From: Rosa chinensis
Lineage: Eukaryota; Streptophyta; Magnoliopsida; Rosales; Rosaceae
DNA length: 64,000 bases
NCBI RefSeq assembly: GCF_002994745.2
Contig: NC_037088.1
Span: 50,931,897 to 50,995,896, forward strand
Direction: 5' to 3'
Shown here: positions 47,136 through 60,403 of the stretch, one piece after another
Position numbering within the stretch: the stretch's first letter is position 1
How the letters are laid out: each line of letters starts with the position of its first letter
The notes under the pieces: generated by a model
The model's database searches: none
Seen by the model: only the letters and a program-made list of their open reading frames with translations
What the model was told of the DNA's origin: nothing
Made by a program: the position numbers and the translations under genes

Positions 47136-47143
47136 GTTATGGT

Positions 47144-47332
47144 CAATGGCGGAGCCTCATTGTTGCTTGAGATGGCCATGGCCCCTCCAAGCTTCCACAT
47201 GGTTGTATATAATTGACTAAAAATTTCCATTTTTTATATATAAATTGTTACAAAATTGATGATTGGCCCCTCCAAATCATGTAAACTATATTAATGGCCT
47301 CCCCAATTTTGCCAATTCTAGTTCCGCCACTG
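47144..47332. mobile_element. Non-autonomous hAT MITE, 189 bp, perfect 8-bp target duplication
   Basis: It starts CAATGGCGGAGCC and ends TAGTTCCGCCACTG, an imperfect terminal inverted repeat of type CA(G/A)TGGCGGA. GTTATGGT lies on both sides (47136-47143 and 47333-47340), the 8-bp duplication of hAT elements. The inside has two GGCCCCTCCAA blocks (about 47179 and 47265). The ends match the type of the hAT end at 1029, so a related transposase could have moved it. Confidence 0.93.
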
Positions 47333-47340
47333 GTTATGGT

Positions 47341-49474
47341 GTCCTGAAACGATGTAGTTTCGATAGGTCTTTACTGGCACTGTACTCGTCAATGATTCAA
47401 ACTCCATACATTTTCAACAATGGTTCAACTTCATCGCAGTAGGTTAACCAACACTTCATGAAACTCATATAAACCATCAGGCTGTAGTCCGGTGGACGGT
47501 TTCGATCAAAACTCCACGGTTTTACCTCCAAGTACGGCCCTACGGTGCCCTAGTTATTCACGTGGTAGAAAATTCCAAAAATCTCGCAAGTCCTGATTCC
47601 AAAGTAAAACATTCACTCTTTTTTATCCGACAAAGTAAAAACATTCATTACCAAATTCACCACTAGTACTCTATTAACTTCATCTTCTTGTTCCAGATTT
47701 CCTCCCTGCGTATCATTTGAGTTCATCTTTTGCCCAAAAGTCAAAATCTGGCAGTGAAAGAGATGTGCATGCCAATAACAGGTACTGATTGGACAATGCC
47801 ACAATCACTGGGGTCAGGGTCCCCTACGGTGTGGGGTAGAGAAGAATCCGATTATTATCTCCGGTCAGAGTGGTCTGAGTAGCAGTGAATCACAACCGTC
47901 CGTTTTGGACTTTGTCAGTGGGAAGCGAAAGCTCTCAGTCTCTCTCTTCTGTTTTTTGCTTTTTTGTAGTTCTTCTTCTTCTCACTTTCACGTCGGCCAA
48001 AACAGTGCTTTTCTCTCACCGGTCGCGACCAACCAAAGACCAAAGTTGGAAATTGGAAGAGAAAAAAATTCCCAAAGAAGAAATTTAAAGGGAACCTCAT
48101 AGTGGATAAAGTTAAAGCTAAAGAGGAAAAGATAAAGATAGATTGGAGTGGGATTGTTTAGAGCACAAGCTTGACTAGTAGTCTTTTAGATTTTTGGCTT
48201 ATTTTATTTACAAGTAGAATGAATATAAGCCGGAATCGAGCTGTTTCGAACAATGACGACAAATTATAAGCTGCTTAATGCATTTATAAGATATGAAATT
48301 TGATTTGTTTTCTTTAGGATTAGCCTAGTTAGTATGTGTCAAAAATATGTTTTTATATTGAATAATTTTCAATATTCGTAAAAACTTATATATGGAATCA
48401 GGAGCATATGTTTGAGAAATATTAGAGGTTCTTTGGAATTCAAAGATTTTGTTTAACTTTTAACATTTAATGAGAAATTAGAGAGAGATTGCACTATTGT
48501 TGAGGTAAAGCTAATTTATAAAATTTGTCGATTGATATTACTTTCTTGATCACGGCATGCCGATACGGTGTACAATATAATTCACAGTTAAAGATTAATT
48601 TATTTTATTTTGAGTGGATTTAACTTATTCTGCCTTACAAGTAGAGTTTTCAGTTTCAAAACGAGTTAAAAACAAACCAAATTCGAATCAAATCCAACAA
48701 TTTCTTGTTGCTTCCCACTATTTCAACGAGTCCTGTCCCAAACAGTCTCAAACTAGGAAGGGTCACCCTTGTGACCAGTCCTAGTCCAACCAAAAAGTCC
48801 CCGATTTACTTTCTCCTCCCAATCGGCGATTCCCTCGAAGGTGCACACCCCACTAGCGCGCGCGAAACGGCATCCTTTCACACCCAAAACGGCGTGGCAC
48901 CTTGGAAAACGGGCCCCTGTTGATTCCTGAACCAAAGCTCCCCCTGTTTCTTTTTTCAAGACTCATACTTTGTGTTCTGTCTCTCTTTACATGTTTGTTT
49001 CTGAGAAAAAACACAGAAACTCTTCAAAAAAAAAAAAAGACAGAAAATGTGGTGAGTTGAGTTACATAAATTCTGGGCTTGTTCAATTCAAACTGCTCCT
49101 CATGGTTTTCTGGGCAGCAGTACTGATTTGTCCCCACAAAACCTTCTCTCACTTTAACTGCAGCTTGATTTTGATTCCCACAGAAAGCTGATAAAGAAGG
49201 GAAGTTAAAAAGAAAAAGAGAGTTCCTGTCTTTCCTGTCTTTCACTCACTCACAAAAAATATTCCAGCTCTTTTGAGTATTCTATAGCACCTCCTTAAAA
49301 CCCAGACCCAGCTCAGCTTAGAGTCCTTGGACCAAAAGCACCAACCCCTTGTTTCATTTTTTTCGGAGGCTGAGTTTTCGTTTTGGGTTTTGTCTGGTGT
49401 TGAACTTTGACTGTGAACAGTGGGGGTTTTGTTTTGGGTTTCTGGGTTTTGTTGGGTAGCTTTGGTTATGAGCA
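47341..49474. promoter_or_regulatory. Spacer and 5' region of the EDR4-like gene
   Basis: AT-rich spacer to about 48700. From there a GC-richer stretch (48720-48930) and a pyrimidine-rich leader run into the start codon at 49475. No TATA box can be singled out. Short frames on both strands are not recognised. Confidence 0.4.
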
Positions 49475-52400
49475 ATGGGGGATTCTGGTGGAAAAGTGAG
49501 GTTGGTTCGGTGCCCAAAGTGTGAGAATCTTCTTCCTGAGCTAGCTGATTACTCTGTGTATCAGTGTGGTGGTTGTGGTGCTGTTCTTAGAGGTATGCTT
49601 TCTTTTTCTCTTTGATTCCATTTTTTTTTTTTGGCTTTCTGTTTTTGTCTGTGAGGAACTTTAGAGAAAGATGGGATTTTTTATGTGGAAAATCTTACAA
49701 TTACCAAATTGGGGAGTTTAATTTTAAGTCTTTATGACGGTGATAGTTGTGATTCCTGTAGAAATTTGTGTTTGATTTATGAGAAACTTAGGAACCCAAA
49801 TGAGATCAGGGTTTTTGGCCTTGAGATTTGGTATGGTATAAACCCCAAAAACACACACCAACACAAAAAGGACTAATCATTTGGATTTGTGGGGCTGAGT
49901 TTTTTATAGCTGAAAAAGAATGCAACTTGCAAAGTTCTTAACTCAACAGCATTCCATTTCCTGTAGTGTTTTCTGCCACCGAAATAAAGCAAGTTTTTGT
50001 TTAGTTTTGAAAGAAGTTTGCTCTTTTCGGGGCGTTCTTTTTAGAATAGAGGATCAAATTTTGGGTTTCTTTCATTTACAGCAAAAAAGAAAAGGCAAGA
50101 TGGGGATACTTTGTCAGAGAAGTCGGATGAAGAAACGGTGGGAGGAGTTTTTGCTAAATTGGCTAGTTCAGATGATAAAGGAGTGTTAGTTTTAAGTGAT
50201 GTTTCTGATACAGATGTTAAGTCAAGTGAAGGCTCTTTGGTTTCTGATCAAAGGGTTTTAGAGAAGGAAGATGCTGAGATATGTAGGAAACCAACCAAAG
50301 CTGCAACTGATAAGTGGGCTGTAGATAATGGCCTTGATATGAGCATGAAAAAAGATGAACCGGGGAATGCAGCTAGAAATGCAATGGGAAGAGGACATGG
50401 AGATTTGAGTTCTGAATCTGGTTCCACGAGCTTAAGCCGAAGATCAGCATGGATGGCAGCTTGGCAAGCTGAGGAGAATGGTGCAAAAGAGGGGTTTCGA
50501 AGAAATCCAAGAATTGATGTGGAAGGTATGAGGTCTTCAACTTCCAATTATCCTGAAGAGGGTCCATCAAATTACCAGATGGGTTCTTCTCACAGGATTG
50601 GGGAAGCGTTGAGGAAATCTAATGACCAAGATGGGGCAACAAGAGTTCTGTCCCTTGAACAAGACCGAGCTGAGCTGCTGAGGAAGCTGGATGAGTTGAG
50701 GGATCAACTTAGTCGGTCTTGTGATATGGCTGATAAGTCGAAAGAGAAAGCTCCTCTTGATGGGAGAATGGTTCCTCCAGATCCTTATGGTAGTTCTGAC
50801 ACTTCATATCCAGGTGCTTCCTCAGGACCAAGTAGACCTTCTATGCAGTATTTTGGACCTGATAAACATCTTTCAGGACACCCTCATTTTAATCAATATC
50901 CTGAGCATTTTCCCTATACCAATGGCCATGAAACTGCTATGCCTAGCTTCACTCCTTCCATGCATAACTCAAACAGTTTTCCGGGTTATGGAGATCCTTA
51001 TGGACCCCAAATGCTCAGTGGAGCTCCACATCCATTTCCTAGGCAATACCAACAGCCATCTCATCCATACTTTTCTGGACAGTATGCTGAAAATCATCCT
51101 GATCCATATGAGCTGCATCCACATAATGCAATGCTTCACCAACCTTCTTGCCCTTGTTACTATTGTTATGACAAACACAGGCGGTCATCAGCACCAGTTC
51201 CACCCACTGCTTTTCAAAATAAAAGCTTCCCTGACTTCCCAAGCAATCCCATATTGGCCCATCCTGAAAACCCTGGGTTGATTGGTCCTAATGATCACTA
51301 CAGACATAGGACTGCAGTTCCCCCACCCTTTCAAGTTCCACAGCCCCATACAAGATGGCCAAGTGACTTCAACTCCTACACGGGCAGTTTTGCTCATTCC
51401 CGTCCTCCAAGGACGGAGCTGGCCAGTGTTGGTCGGCGATGTCGTCCATTTTCTGGTGGTGCTCCGTTTGTCACATGCAACAATTGCTTTGAAATTCTGC
51501 AGCTGCCCAAACAAGTATTGCTTATGGAAAAGAGTCAACAGAAAATACGATGTGGCGCTTGTTCTACTGTAGTTGATTTTGCAGTTTCTAATAGGAAAAT
51601 TGTTCTTTCTCATCATGCTGAAATGAAACAAAATCATTCAGAAGTCGATAATGGCTTGAACGAGGTGGTTAGAGACGGTTCTTCACATTCTCATGGTCAT
51701 GTTTCCCGGATCTATGCTCATTTCTCTTCTGAAGATTATGATAATTCTGGTTATGATTTTCAGTCTATAGATAGAGAACCTGCTTTACCATTTCCAGTAC
51801 CAAGTTCAACAGCAAGCAAGCCTCATGAGATGCAAAGCTTTCATTCTTCGTCTCCCAGTACCTCTGAGGATGACTGCAACCCACCAGAAGTTCCAATTGC
51901 TTCAAGAGATGTCACAAATTCTGTTCAGCAGCCTATCATAGCCACTTTTTCGCCACCACCTCCTGGTTCACCTCTGCAGGATCATTTTGATTACTCAGGT
52001 AATAACGTGGCAAACCGCCTTGGGAAGGGAAACCGAAGTAGTCGCTCAGATCAAGAGAAGGTGAAGCCAAATAAGATTACATCGAGACAAAATTCCTTAA
52101 AAGAGACATCATTGGCTACTGAAATGGAGGTATCATTCAATGAGTACTCTAATACTGGGGTTTCCCAAGATTCGTGGGATGCTAGCAAAGAGGAGGATCC
52201 GCCTAAAGTCAACAAAGGGGGTGATTCATTCATTGCAAACTTTATTAAGAAGAGCTTTAGAGATCTTTCCAAGTCGAATCAGACAAACGAGCATGGCAGG
52301 AGCAGTGTGTCAATTAATGGGCACCCCATACCAGACCGTGTGGTGAAGAAGGCTGAAAAGATTGCTGGAACAGTCCATCCTGGACAATATTGGTAAGTTT

Positions 52401-53508
52401 ACACTCCCTAAGTGCATTTCTAAGCGTGCTGTTGATCAATGCTTTGTTAGAGTATAAGATAAATGTTGGACCACATCCTAAAATCTTATGTTTTTGTTTT
52501 CTTCCATTGGTAATTAATGCCTTTGTTTTCTTCAATTGGCCAAACAGGTATGATTTCCGAGCAGGATTCTGGGGTATCATGGGTGGGCCTGGTCAGGGCA
52601 TAATTCCTGTAAGAAAAATGGATTACACACTACTATCATTGCATTAGCTATTAATTATAGTTGTTAGCTGCTTATAATATTGATGAAGAATTCTTTTTAT
52701 TGTGCAGCCATTTATTGAAGAGTTCAATTACCCGATGCCTGAGAACTGTGCTGGTGGAAATACTGGTATTTTTGTAAATGGAAGAGAGCTTCATGAAAGG
52801 GATTTGGATTTGTTGGCCAGTAGAGGACTTCCCACTGCCAGAGATAGATCTTACATCGTTGAGATCTCAGGGAGAGTCCTAGATGAGGACACTGGTGAAG
52901 AACTTGATAGCCTTGGCAAGCTTGCCCCAACGTAAGCACAAATGATAATACGATCACTTCCTAGTTAATTACTTTGAGAGTAACATGTTTCTATGATCAC
53001 TGGCAGTAGATAGATACATCCAAATCATCTTATGTCATTCATGATGTAAATGCTGTTCCTTTTAGGGTAGAAATGAAGACACATTGACCATTTTGTGCAT
53101 ACATGATCTCGGAAGAGATCATGAAATCATGAACAAAAAATGATGCGAGCGTTTATTTACATATTGTACTGTGTCTCATCTGGTGCATATTTCAGCTCCT
53201 TTGGTATCAGCATCATGTATGCAAATTGATCAGCCTTTTAATGTTGTAAACTGATGCCCATGGCTGGGGGTTTGGGAGTTAACAACTTTTTCAAGTTTTA
53301 CTGATTGCTATTCTATGATTTAGTTACACCCTGCTCTCATGTCACCTCTAGCCTTCTAGTTTATTTTGTCATCATAGTGTCACCCGTGTAGTATCACTTC
53401 CCTGAGTGTCTTTGCAGATTTTCTAATGTTGTTTACTTTGACACTTCCTACAGGGTTCAGAAGGTGAAACGAGGATTTGGCATGAAGCCTCCAAAAGTAC
53501 CTACATGA
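49475..53508 (+). CDS. EDR4-like zinc-ribbon protein (DUF3133 family)
   Basis: Member of the plant family that includes ENHANCED DISEASE RESISTANCE 4, a protein linked to defence and vesicle trafficking; its biochemical role is not settled. Five exons join in frame: 49475-49592, 50082-52392, 52548-52608, 52708-52931 and 53454-53508, giving 922 aa. The N-terminus is a zinc ribbon (Cys 13, 16, 31, 34: RCPKCENLLPEL then QCGGCGAVL). A short coiled coil lies near 229-253 (LEQDRAELLRKLDELRDQL). A long Pro/His/Tyr-rich low-complexity middle has a CPCYYCYDKHRR motif. A second zinc ribbon (Cys 505, 508, 530, 533: VTCNNCFEILQLP and IRCGACS) is the DUF3133 core. The conserved C-terminus runs from HPGQYWYDFRAGFWG (about 805) to RGFGMKPP. 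It is longer than Arabidopsis EDR4 and closer in layout to the longer family members. All splice sites are GT..AG; no defect was seen. Confidence 0.93.
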
Positions 53509-53816
53509 TCAACTTTAGAAATCATTAATCACTTCTGACATTGGGTAGAATCTCGAGTTTTCCATCCTGAGCTGGAAAGTAGAATCATGAAAAGAAGAAG
53601 AAAAGCAAGAACAGGTCCTGCACAATATTGCAGATTACCAAAAATGAATGATAAGCTGCTTAGGATGGTTAGTAGGTTGGTTTGTTCTTGAGTCTTGTGC
53701 ATTTCCTGAAGTAGTCTAGTTATGTTTCGGCATATCAAAATGATCCTGTGCCCTATAATGATTCTGCTATGTAGATTGGTTTCTCTTTCTGCTGACTTCC
53801 AATTTTTCCTGTATAT

Positions 53817-54110
53817 GTTTTGGTTTCTCGTTTCTTTATATTATAATACAAGGTTGGGAATTCATCTTGTTCAAATGCTGGTTTTACAAATTCATCTCTA
53901 AACTATACAGAAGTTTTCAATTTTCGTATCTTCTTTTTTTCTGTTCTCTTGCAATTGCTACTAGAAAACAGTTTGGTTTCTCTTTTCTTTCTATTATAAT
54001 CCAAAGCAGGAAATTCATCTTGTTCAAATGCTAGTTTTACAAATTCATCTCTAAACTAAAAGAAATTTTGTCAATTTTGTGGATAGTGTGGGCTCTTTTC
54101 TAGTTGCAAT
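53817..54110 (+). repeat. Tandem duplication, about 155-bp unit, downstream of the EDR4-like gene
   Basis: TTTGGTTTCTC starts at 53817 and again at 53972. Both copies run through AATTCATCTTGTTCAAATGC and TTTACAAATTCATCTCTAAA. Modest divergence. Confidence 0.8.
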
Positions 54111-54119
54111 TGCAAGAGA

Positions 54120-55806
54120 ACCAAAAAAAAAAAAAAAAACTGGTCCAGACTTGTATATGATGAATGGCTTAAAGCCAGTGCATAGAAATTGACATAGAAT
54201 GTGATTGTGAAATGAAAGCTCTTTAAAGCTTTCACTTTCCCATTTGGTCCCCCCTATAAGCCTTCATGCTTTGCAATTTGCAAAGATATTGCTATTTTCG
54301 GAGAAGGATCCATGCTATGCAGTTTAGACTTTAGATACAGATACAAGGAAAATCAAACAAATGATAACAGACAGACTTTTAATCTATACTTTGCATCACG
54401 AGGTGTTATTACATCCATGGCATGTCTAACCTCGAAATTATTGTTTAATCTAGAAACAAAATAGATATATTGTATATCTACTTCAATAAATTTTCTATTT
54501 TCCAACAACCACCTATCAATGCACAAGAGACCAATCAAAGCTTCCAGAAAATTTGACTACCTTGATCAGATTAATATAAAATCTATTTCTGGTACAAATT
54601 AAAAGTATTTTAAATTCAGCCAACTCATTTATATTTGTCAAATTATATTTTGAGATTAGAATTAATTGACAATAGGTGAAGATATGCGAATTCTTACAAA
54701 TACAAAATTTATAATTTAAGACATATTCCACATTCTTACAGACTTTCTTGTGTGAAGTAACCGACTCTAATATCTTTAAGAAAGAATCTAGACATCTAAC
54801 TTAAAACAAAACGCGGAGAATCTCAAACCCTTATAAGTCCCTAATAAACTCTAAAAATTTATTTTTCTTCATCACGACTATAAGTAGACGACACACTTTC
54901 AAACCCACAAATTTATGTTTATTATGGAACATTTATTTTCTACAATCCAAGGATAAAGAGTCTAATCTCTGTGAATAATGCACAAATTCTAGTTCTTGGG
55001 ACCATGTGTAAATTAATGTCTTCTTTCCTTCTCAAAGACAAACACAAAGTTAGAAAGGTGCTTCTTAGGATGTAAATTAGCCATTAAAGCTGTTCAACCA
55101 GCTGTTTTTAGCTAATCTAATAATCTAACCACTACCTAGTGAACAAAGTTCATATCTTGGGTCCCCACATCTTGATCATATCAAAGTTGTAAGGATTCAC
55201 TAGTGAAGAAGTAGAGCATGTGCATTTAGACCTTAAAATCTAATAATCCAAGTAAAATGACACTCATTCTCATGCTTTGCTGTTTTCTACAGTGCAGATG
55301 TTACACATGGCAACCACCTTTTCTTCTAAAAGAGCCTCATTTTCTATACCCCCTCTTAGAAAACGCTAAACTTTCCAAATTGCATTCTGATTATATAAAT
55401 ATTGGTTAGGTGAGGACAATATCGACTTCCGGACATCTTATTTACAAAAAATAAGTATACTATTTATTTAGAAAAAAGAGAGGAATATTTCTATATATTT
55501 TCAACTTGTCATAACGGTTTTGATAGTAAATGTTTTCATCATTTGGTTACACATAATTTGTGAGCCATAATAAAATGACAAACGGGAAGCGAGAATATAA
55601 CCAAACAGGGCAGTAACATATCACAAAAGCTCCTCTCTTTGCTCTCACGTCAGTGTACAGACAACAAGTCTCTGTAGTTTAGCCACCTCAAAAATAAAAC
55701 CAAGGCTATGAATTTGTTGCCAAAAAAACAGCTTCTCATTTAAACATTCCAGGCTTCTATCCTCTCTCTGCGTCAGAGGTCTTACTTGGCCTCTCTCCAA
55801 CACCAA
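54120..55806. other. Intergenic, upstream of the TBL gene
   Basis: AT-rich DNA with no recognised gene. The last 150 bases before the TBL start are pyrimidine-rich, like a 5' leader. Confidence 0.45.
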
Positions 55807-58465
55807 ATGGTGAAGGAGATGAAGTTTGAGTCCTCATCATCAAACCCATTTTCATCACCATCATCGTTCCTCAAACATAATCATGTCTTTCTGAAGTTTG
55901 CGGTTTGTTTCCTCTTAGTGGGTTTGGCTTTTCGCTTCTCCGATTCGATTCGATTAATCTCAGTACTACAGCCACTGCCACCTTCAATTGAAACAGAGCA
56001 AGAAACAGAGGAAACAGAGTCCAATGTTTCTTCTTTCCTTTCTCAAACGCCCACTTCTCCTCCAACTATAGATTCACCTGCAACTAATATTACCCAGAAC
56101 TCTGAGAATGGTAAGCAATATTTCCTTCTTTGTTTCATTGATCCATGCATGAATGTGGAAATGAATATCAGAGAAAATAAAGAGAGAAACTTTCTGGTAT
56201 TTAGGTAGGATGCATGTTTCAATGTTTCGGTTATAGGCTTGAGAAGTGCTCCTTTTGTGATTGATTTTTCTTTTTCTCCCTTTTATAAATCTCCTTTCTT
56301 ATTGCATATATACATGCAAGAATTTGAAAATTCTTCATTTAAATTTTTTTGAAGTAACCAAACTCTCTCATCTGGCTTCCTGACTTGATTTTAGTAATCT
56401 TACTTCTGTTTCTTTGGTTGCTTTTGTTTTCAAGTTTGATGTTTCTTGAACCTTGTAATCGAGCTAGTTCATCTACATAGTTTTTTAGTTCAAGTGTGAA
56501 AATCCTTTGATGCTTAAAGTAGAGCAATGAGTACTAAAAATAGTTAAAAACCTCTGTCACTTTGGGGAAGTTGATTTATTTTACCTGATGTACCTGCAGT
56601 AAAATGTGACATTTTCACTGGAGAATGGGTACCAGACCCATCAGGGCCAAGATACACCAACGAGAGCTGCCCTGTGATTGAGTCTCATCAGAATTGTATG
56701 AAGAATGGTCGCCCCGATTCGGCCTACTTTTACTGGAGGTGGAATCCAAGAGACTGTGAGCTTCCCAAATTCAATGCACAGAGATTTCTTGCTCTTATGA
56801 GGAACAAGTCATGGGCATTTATCGGGGATTCAATTTCTCGTAACCATGTCCAGTCATTGCTTTGCCTTCTCTGTCAGGTACATTTTAAACCATTTCACAA
56901 ACTATTAGTCTATTACTTATCATCAGTGTGGACCTGTTTGCGTAACTATACTTCGACCGAGTTTAACTTTCAATGTTTGAAACTTTAGCCTCTTTTTCTA
57001 TTTGGGAATTAGTTTCTGTGTACATTAGTGATGCATTTGTACTAATCATGGGGGCAAAGGGTGCTACTTTAATTACTGCATGTAATTCTCTTCTCTTGCT
57101 TCTGTGGCAAGTCTGTGTCTTAATCCTTGATCTATGAATGATTAGTAATCCTAGATCTATGAATGATTAGTAATCCTACTTCAAATCCAACAGAAATGTT
57201 GAGGTTAGTTGTGGACTACAGCTACACCTATATGCATTTAGACCACTTCTTTTCAAGTTGGTTACATAGTCTTTTTCTCTAGCTGGTTTACCTACCATGA
57301 ATATGGGTCATAATTGTAGTTTTAGTGTCAACCTCGTTTGTGGGACATTAATAATGATCGATGTATACATAGACCTATGTAATTATTTAGCAACAAAGAC
57401 TGTTACTTCCTACCTAAGCAGTGTCTATGTTCTTCTGTTTTGATCGTTTATAACAATTGGAGAAGATGGAATTTGAATTAAGGACCTCTTTTTGAGACCA
57501 AGAGATAAGGTTATGAATTGTCACTAAATGACTACCCGAATTTGGGAGCTAGAAACAGGAGGACCTACATGTATTCTATTTATACCCTGTTCTGTAGCAT
57601 TACATATATTCCTTGTTGGATTTTGGTCATTTGGTCCAAAATAAGGGGTTGATCAAATTTCAGTGGTTATGTCCCACAGGTGGAACAAGCTGTTGAGGTA
57701 TACCATGACAAAGAGTACAGGTCTAAGAGATGGCTCTTCCCTTCTCACAACTTCACACTTTCAGTCATCTGGACTCCTTTCCTTGTCAAAGCAGCTACTT
57801 TTGAAGACATGAATGGAGTTTCCACTTCAGAGATCCAGCTTTATCTTGACAAACTCGATAAGACATGGACTGATCAATACACCAGCTTGGATTACCTGGT
57901 CATTTCCGGTGGGAAATGGTTCCTTAAAACTGCGATATACTATGAAAACGACACAGTCAGTGGCTGCCATTACTGCCCCGGAAAGAACTTAACCGAGCTA
58001 GGATTTGAACACGCCTACCGCAATGCTCTCCGCCTGGTTTTCAACTTCATCAAGGGCTCGGATCATAAAGCATCTGTATTATTCAGAACCACGACGCCTG
58101 ACCACTTTGAGAATGGAGAGTGGTTTAGTGGAGGGTATTGCAACAGAACAGTGCCATTCAAAGAAGGCAAGGTTGATTTGAAAGATGCAGACACCGTAAT
58201 GCGTAACATTGAGTTGGAAGAATTCGAGAAGGCTTCGGACAAAGGAGCTGAAGAGGGAGTGCGTTTAAAGCTATTGGATACAACACACCTTTCATTGTTG
58301 AGACCCGATGGGCATCCAGGTCCTTACAGGCAGTTCCAGCCATTTGCGAAGGACCAAAATGCCAAAGTTCAGACTGACTGCCTACATTGGTGCTTGCCTG
58401 GGCCTATAGACTCCTGGAATGATTTGGTGATGGAAATGTTGATTAACGGCGAAAAATATAAATGA
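55807..58465 (+). CDS. TBL/DUF231 polysaccharide O-acetyltransferase (TBL19-26 type)
   Basis: TRICHOME BIREFRINGENCE-LIKE proteins are Golgi type II membrane enzymes that add acetyl groups to wall polysaccharides. Three exons join in frame: 55807-56110, 56600-56877 and 57680-58465, giving 455 aa. Seen in order: short cytosolic N-terminus, membrane span (about 28-44, FLKFAVCFLLVGLAF), Ser/Thr/Pro/Glu-rich stem, the Cys-rich PMR5N domain from CDIFTGEWVPDP (about 104), and the GDS motif FIGDSISRNH (Ser179 as nucleophile). The DxxH motif DCLHWCLPGPIDSWND (Asp427, His430) closes the catalytic site. The blocks SVIWTPFLVKA and VISGGKWFLKT point to the TBL19-26 group, which holds xyloglucan and mannan acetyltransferases; which substrate applies here cannot be told. 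The ATG at 55807 is chosen because no ATG precedes it in frame; 55819 is an alternative. It appears intact. Confidence 0.94.
57129..57178 (+). repeat. 25-bp tandem duplication in TBL intron 2
   Basis: GATCTATGAATGATTAGTAA followed by TCCTA occurs twice in a row without a mismatch. Confidence 0.9.
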
Positions 58466-59134
58466 TCAAACCATATTTTGAACCTTGGGTTATCATTCAG
58501 CTCTCAAAATTCTTGGCCTCAGTTAAGTTTTGGTATTAGGATTGGCAAGGAATGGATGTTTCCTGCGGAAGCCTCACCAAGAAGAACTGAAGTTGAAAAT
58601 GTTTAAACCAAAGTGCATGCAAAAAACTTGGATCTATAATTGACAAAATATGAGTTTGGGAATTTCGAGATGAATCATTCTTCCTATTTTGGAGATATTA
58701 ATGGATGGTGGATTGGATACATGATTTCACCTTGCAACTTTATGATCAAGTTGAGCAATTGAACTAAGTTGTATACATGGTCCAATGTCCAACTACCACA
58801 AGCATGAAGCATGAAATAAAATGCATTTTGATCAAGAATCAAGAATCAAGGGTCAACAATGAAATCAAGCTCAGGCCTCAACTTTATGGTGAATATATAA
58901 CAAAAGCAATGGAATTTGGTCATTTATTAGCTTGAAATCAAGCCATGTCATTGTAACACAGAATCCATATTCATGAAACTGACTTCACAACCTTAAATCA
59001 TAACCCAAATTGCAATTCTGGATTATTAACTAACAAGTCATGTCTGAGACTCTTAACACCACCACAATTTTGTTCAACATATTCAGCAGATAAAAAAAAG
59101 TCACATTAGAATGCAACTCTTCATCCTTCTCATC
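58466..59134. other. Spacer between convergent genes
   Basis: 3' flanks of the TBL gene (plus) and the microprotein gene (minus). No further feature. Confidence 0.5.
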
Positions 59135-60403
59135 TTATTTTCTTGAAGTGGCGGCTTCTGCCTTCCTTGGATCTGTCTTAAGAAATCGATCCTGCACCAA
59201 AGTTTAACAAACGTGATTTACAATGTTTGTCACTAACCAATTTAGAAATGTTCCTACATGACCCAACTCTTTCCCAAAAACTTGTTCTATTTTAAGCAAA
59301 TGGTAGCTGTTACATACATACAATACATACATCCCCTAAATCTTTTACTCAGAACCTGTATGAAACAGCAAATATGTAAATTACAATAAGCCTAAGCCTT
59401 CAATTGGGCAATCTAAGATAGTGATCCAACCTAATTTGTATGCAAGTTGACATACGAAACCAGAAGAATGCTCAAACTAGAGTCCAAAATCTTGAATTAA
59501 GAAAGTGAAACAAACGAACCCTAGCATCATCATTGCTAAGCTACAACATCAGTTATAAACAAATCAAGCTAGCTAAGACACTAGATAACAAAACAATTGA
59601 CTGGTTTTCTCTCAGCAATATCATTCCCATTTACCCATTGCAACTAAGCGTTTAGAATCAAAATCCTCTAGCTCAATTCTGTCAAACCTCAACGTATTGC
59701 TGGTCCTTCCTGGTACCTCCACAAGTCATGTTCGTTATCCTGGAATCTCCCCTATCATTCTCCCCATTACATTCATCCTAAGGTGCCTGTCATCTGATCC
59801 AACTTGACTGCCCTTCTCAGAGCCCACAACTACCTCGGAGCACACTTGGCTTTCATGACAAACCCAAGCCTGCTTTACACCTAAATTTCTCAAATCAACA
59901 ACGAACATCCCACCCGAATTCACACCAATCTGAACATTGCTAACAAGTTTTCCGAAACCATGACATCCGAAAAGCAATCAACTTTCTCTTGTATTTCCCG
60001 AACTACATTTCCACACCTTGTAACCCAGAATCTAATCTCACCATACACTCCAGAAAAGCCATAATAACCATACCCCATTAACAAATTGTAACCCGAAACT
60101 GAATCTGCTGAGTTGATCTCACCATAAAAATTTTCATACCAGCCAATCTTATTCACAGAACCCAAGTACAAACCGATCGTCCTAAATCCTAAAACTTCAA
60201 TAAAAAAACTGATTCACTGAAACCCCAGAAGTCGAAATTGTAAAGCTTTCATCTGGTTTGGATGATATGCTAAATGAATAGAAATCAAGGGGAGACGAAC
60301 TTACGTTACCGACGAAGACGAAGTGGGCGACTACGACCGTGCCGACTATGCCTCCCAATACAGCTACGGGCCCAGTCAGCAGACTCCATTTCCTGTATAT
60401 CAT
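59135..60403 (-). CDS. 51-aa single-span membrane microprotein, two exons
   Basis: The first exon (60403-60305) encodes MIYRKWSLLTGPVAVLGGIV then GTVVVAHFVFVGN. The second (59191-59135) encodes DRFLKTDPRKAEAATSRK and a stop. They join in phase 0 at AAC/GTAAGT and TTTGGTGCAG/GAT, with a 1113-bp intron. The product has a short basic N-terminus, one Gly/Val-rich hydrophobic span (about residues 8-32) and a charged tail, as in small subunits or assembly factors of organelle or endomembrane complexes. I do not recognise the family, so function is open. The ATG at 60403 is chosen because only a GTG-led Glu/Lys-rich run lies upstream in frame. Strong splice sites and a clean hydrophobic pattern support a real gene despite its size. 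It faces the TBL gene tail to tail. Confidence 0.72.

Noticed and set aside
50248..52580. Minus-strand and alternate-frame ORFs over the EDR4-like gene
   Set aside because: Shadows of the 761-codon real frame.
59735..60171. Minus-strand frames of 80 codons between the two microprotein exons
   Set aside because: They fall within the predicted intron, overlap each other in different frames, and show no family.
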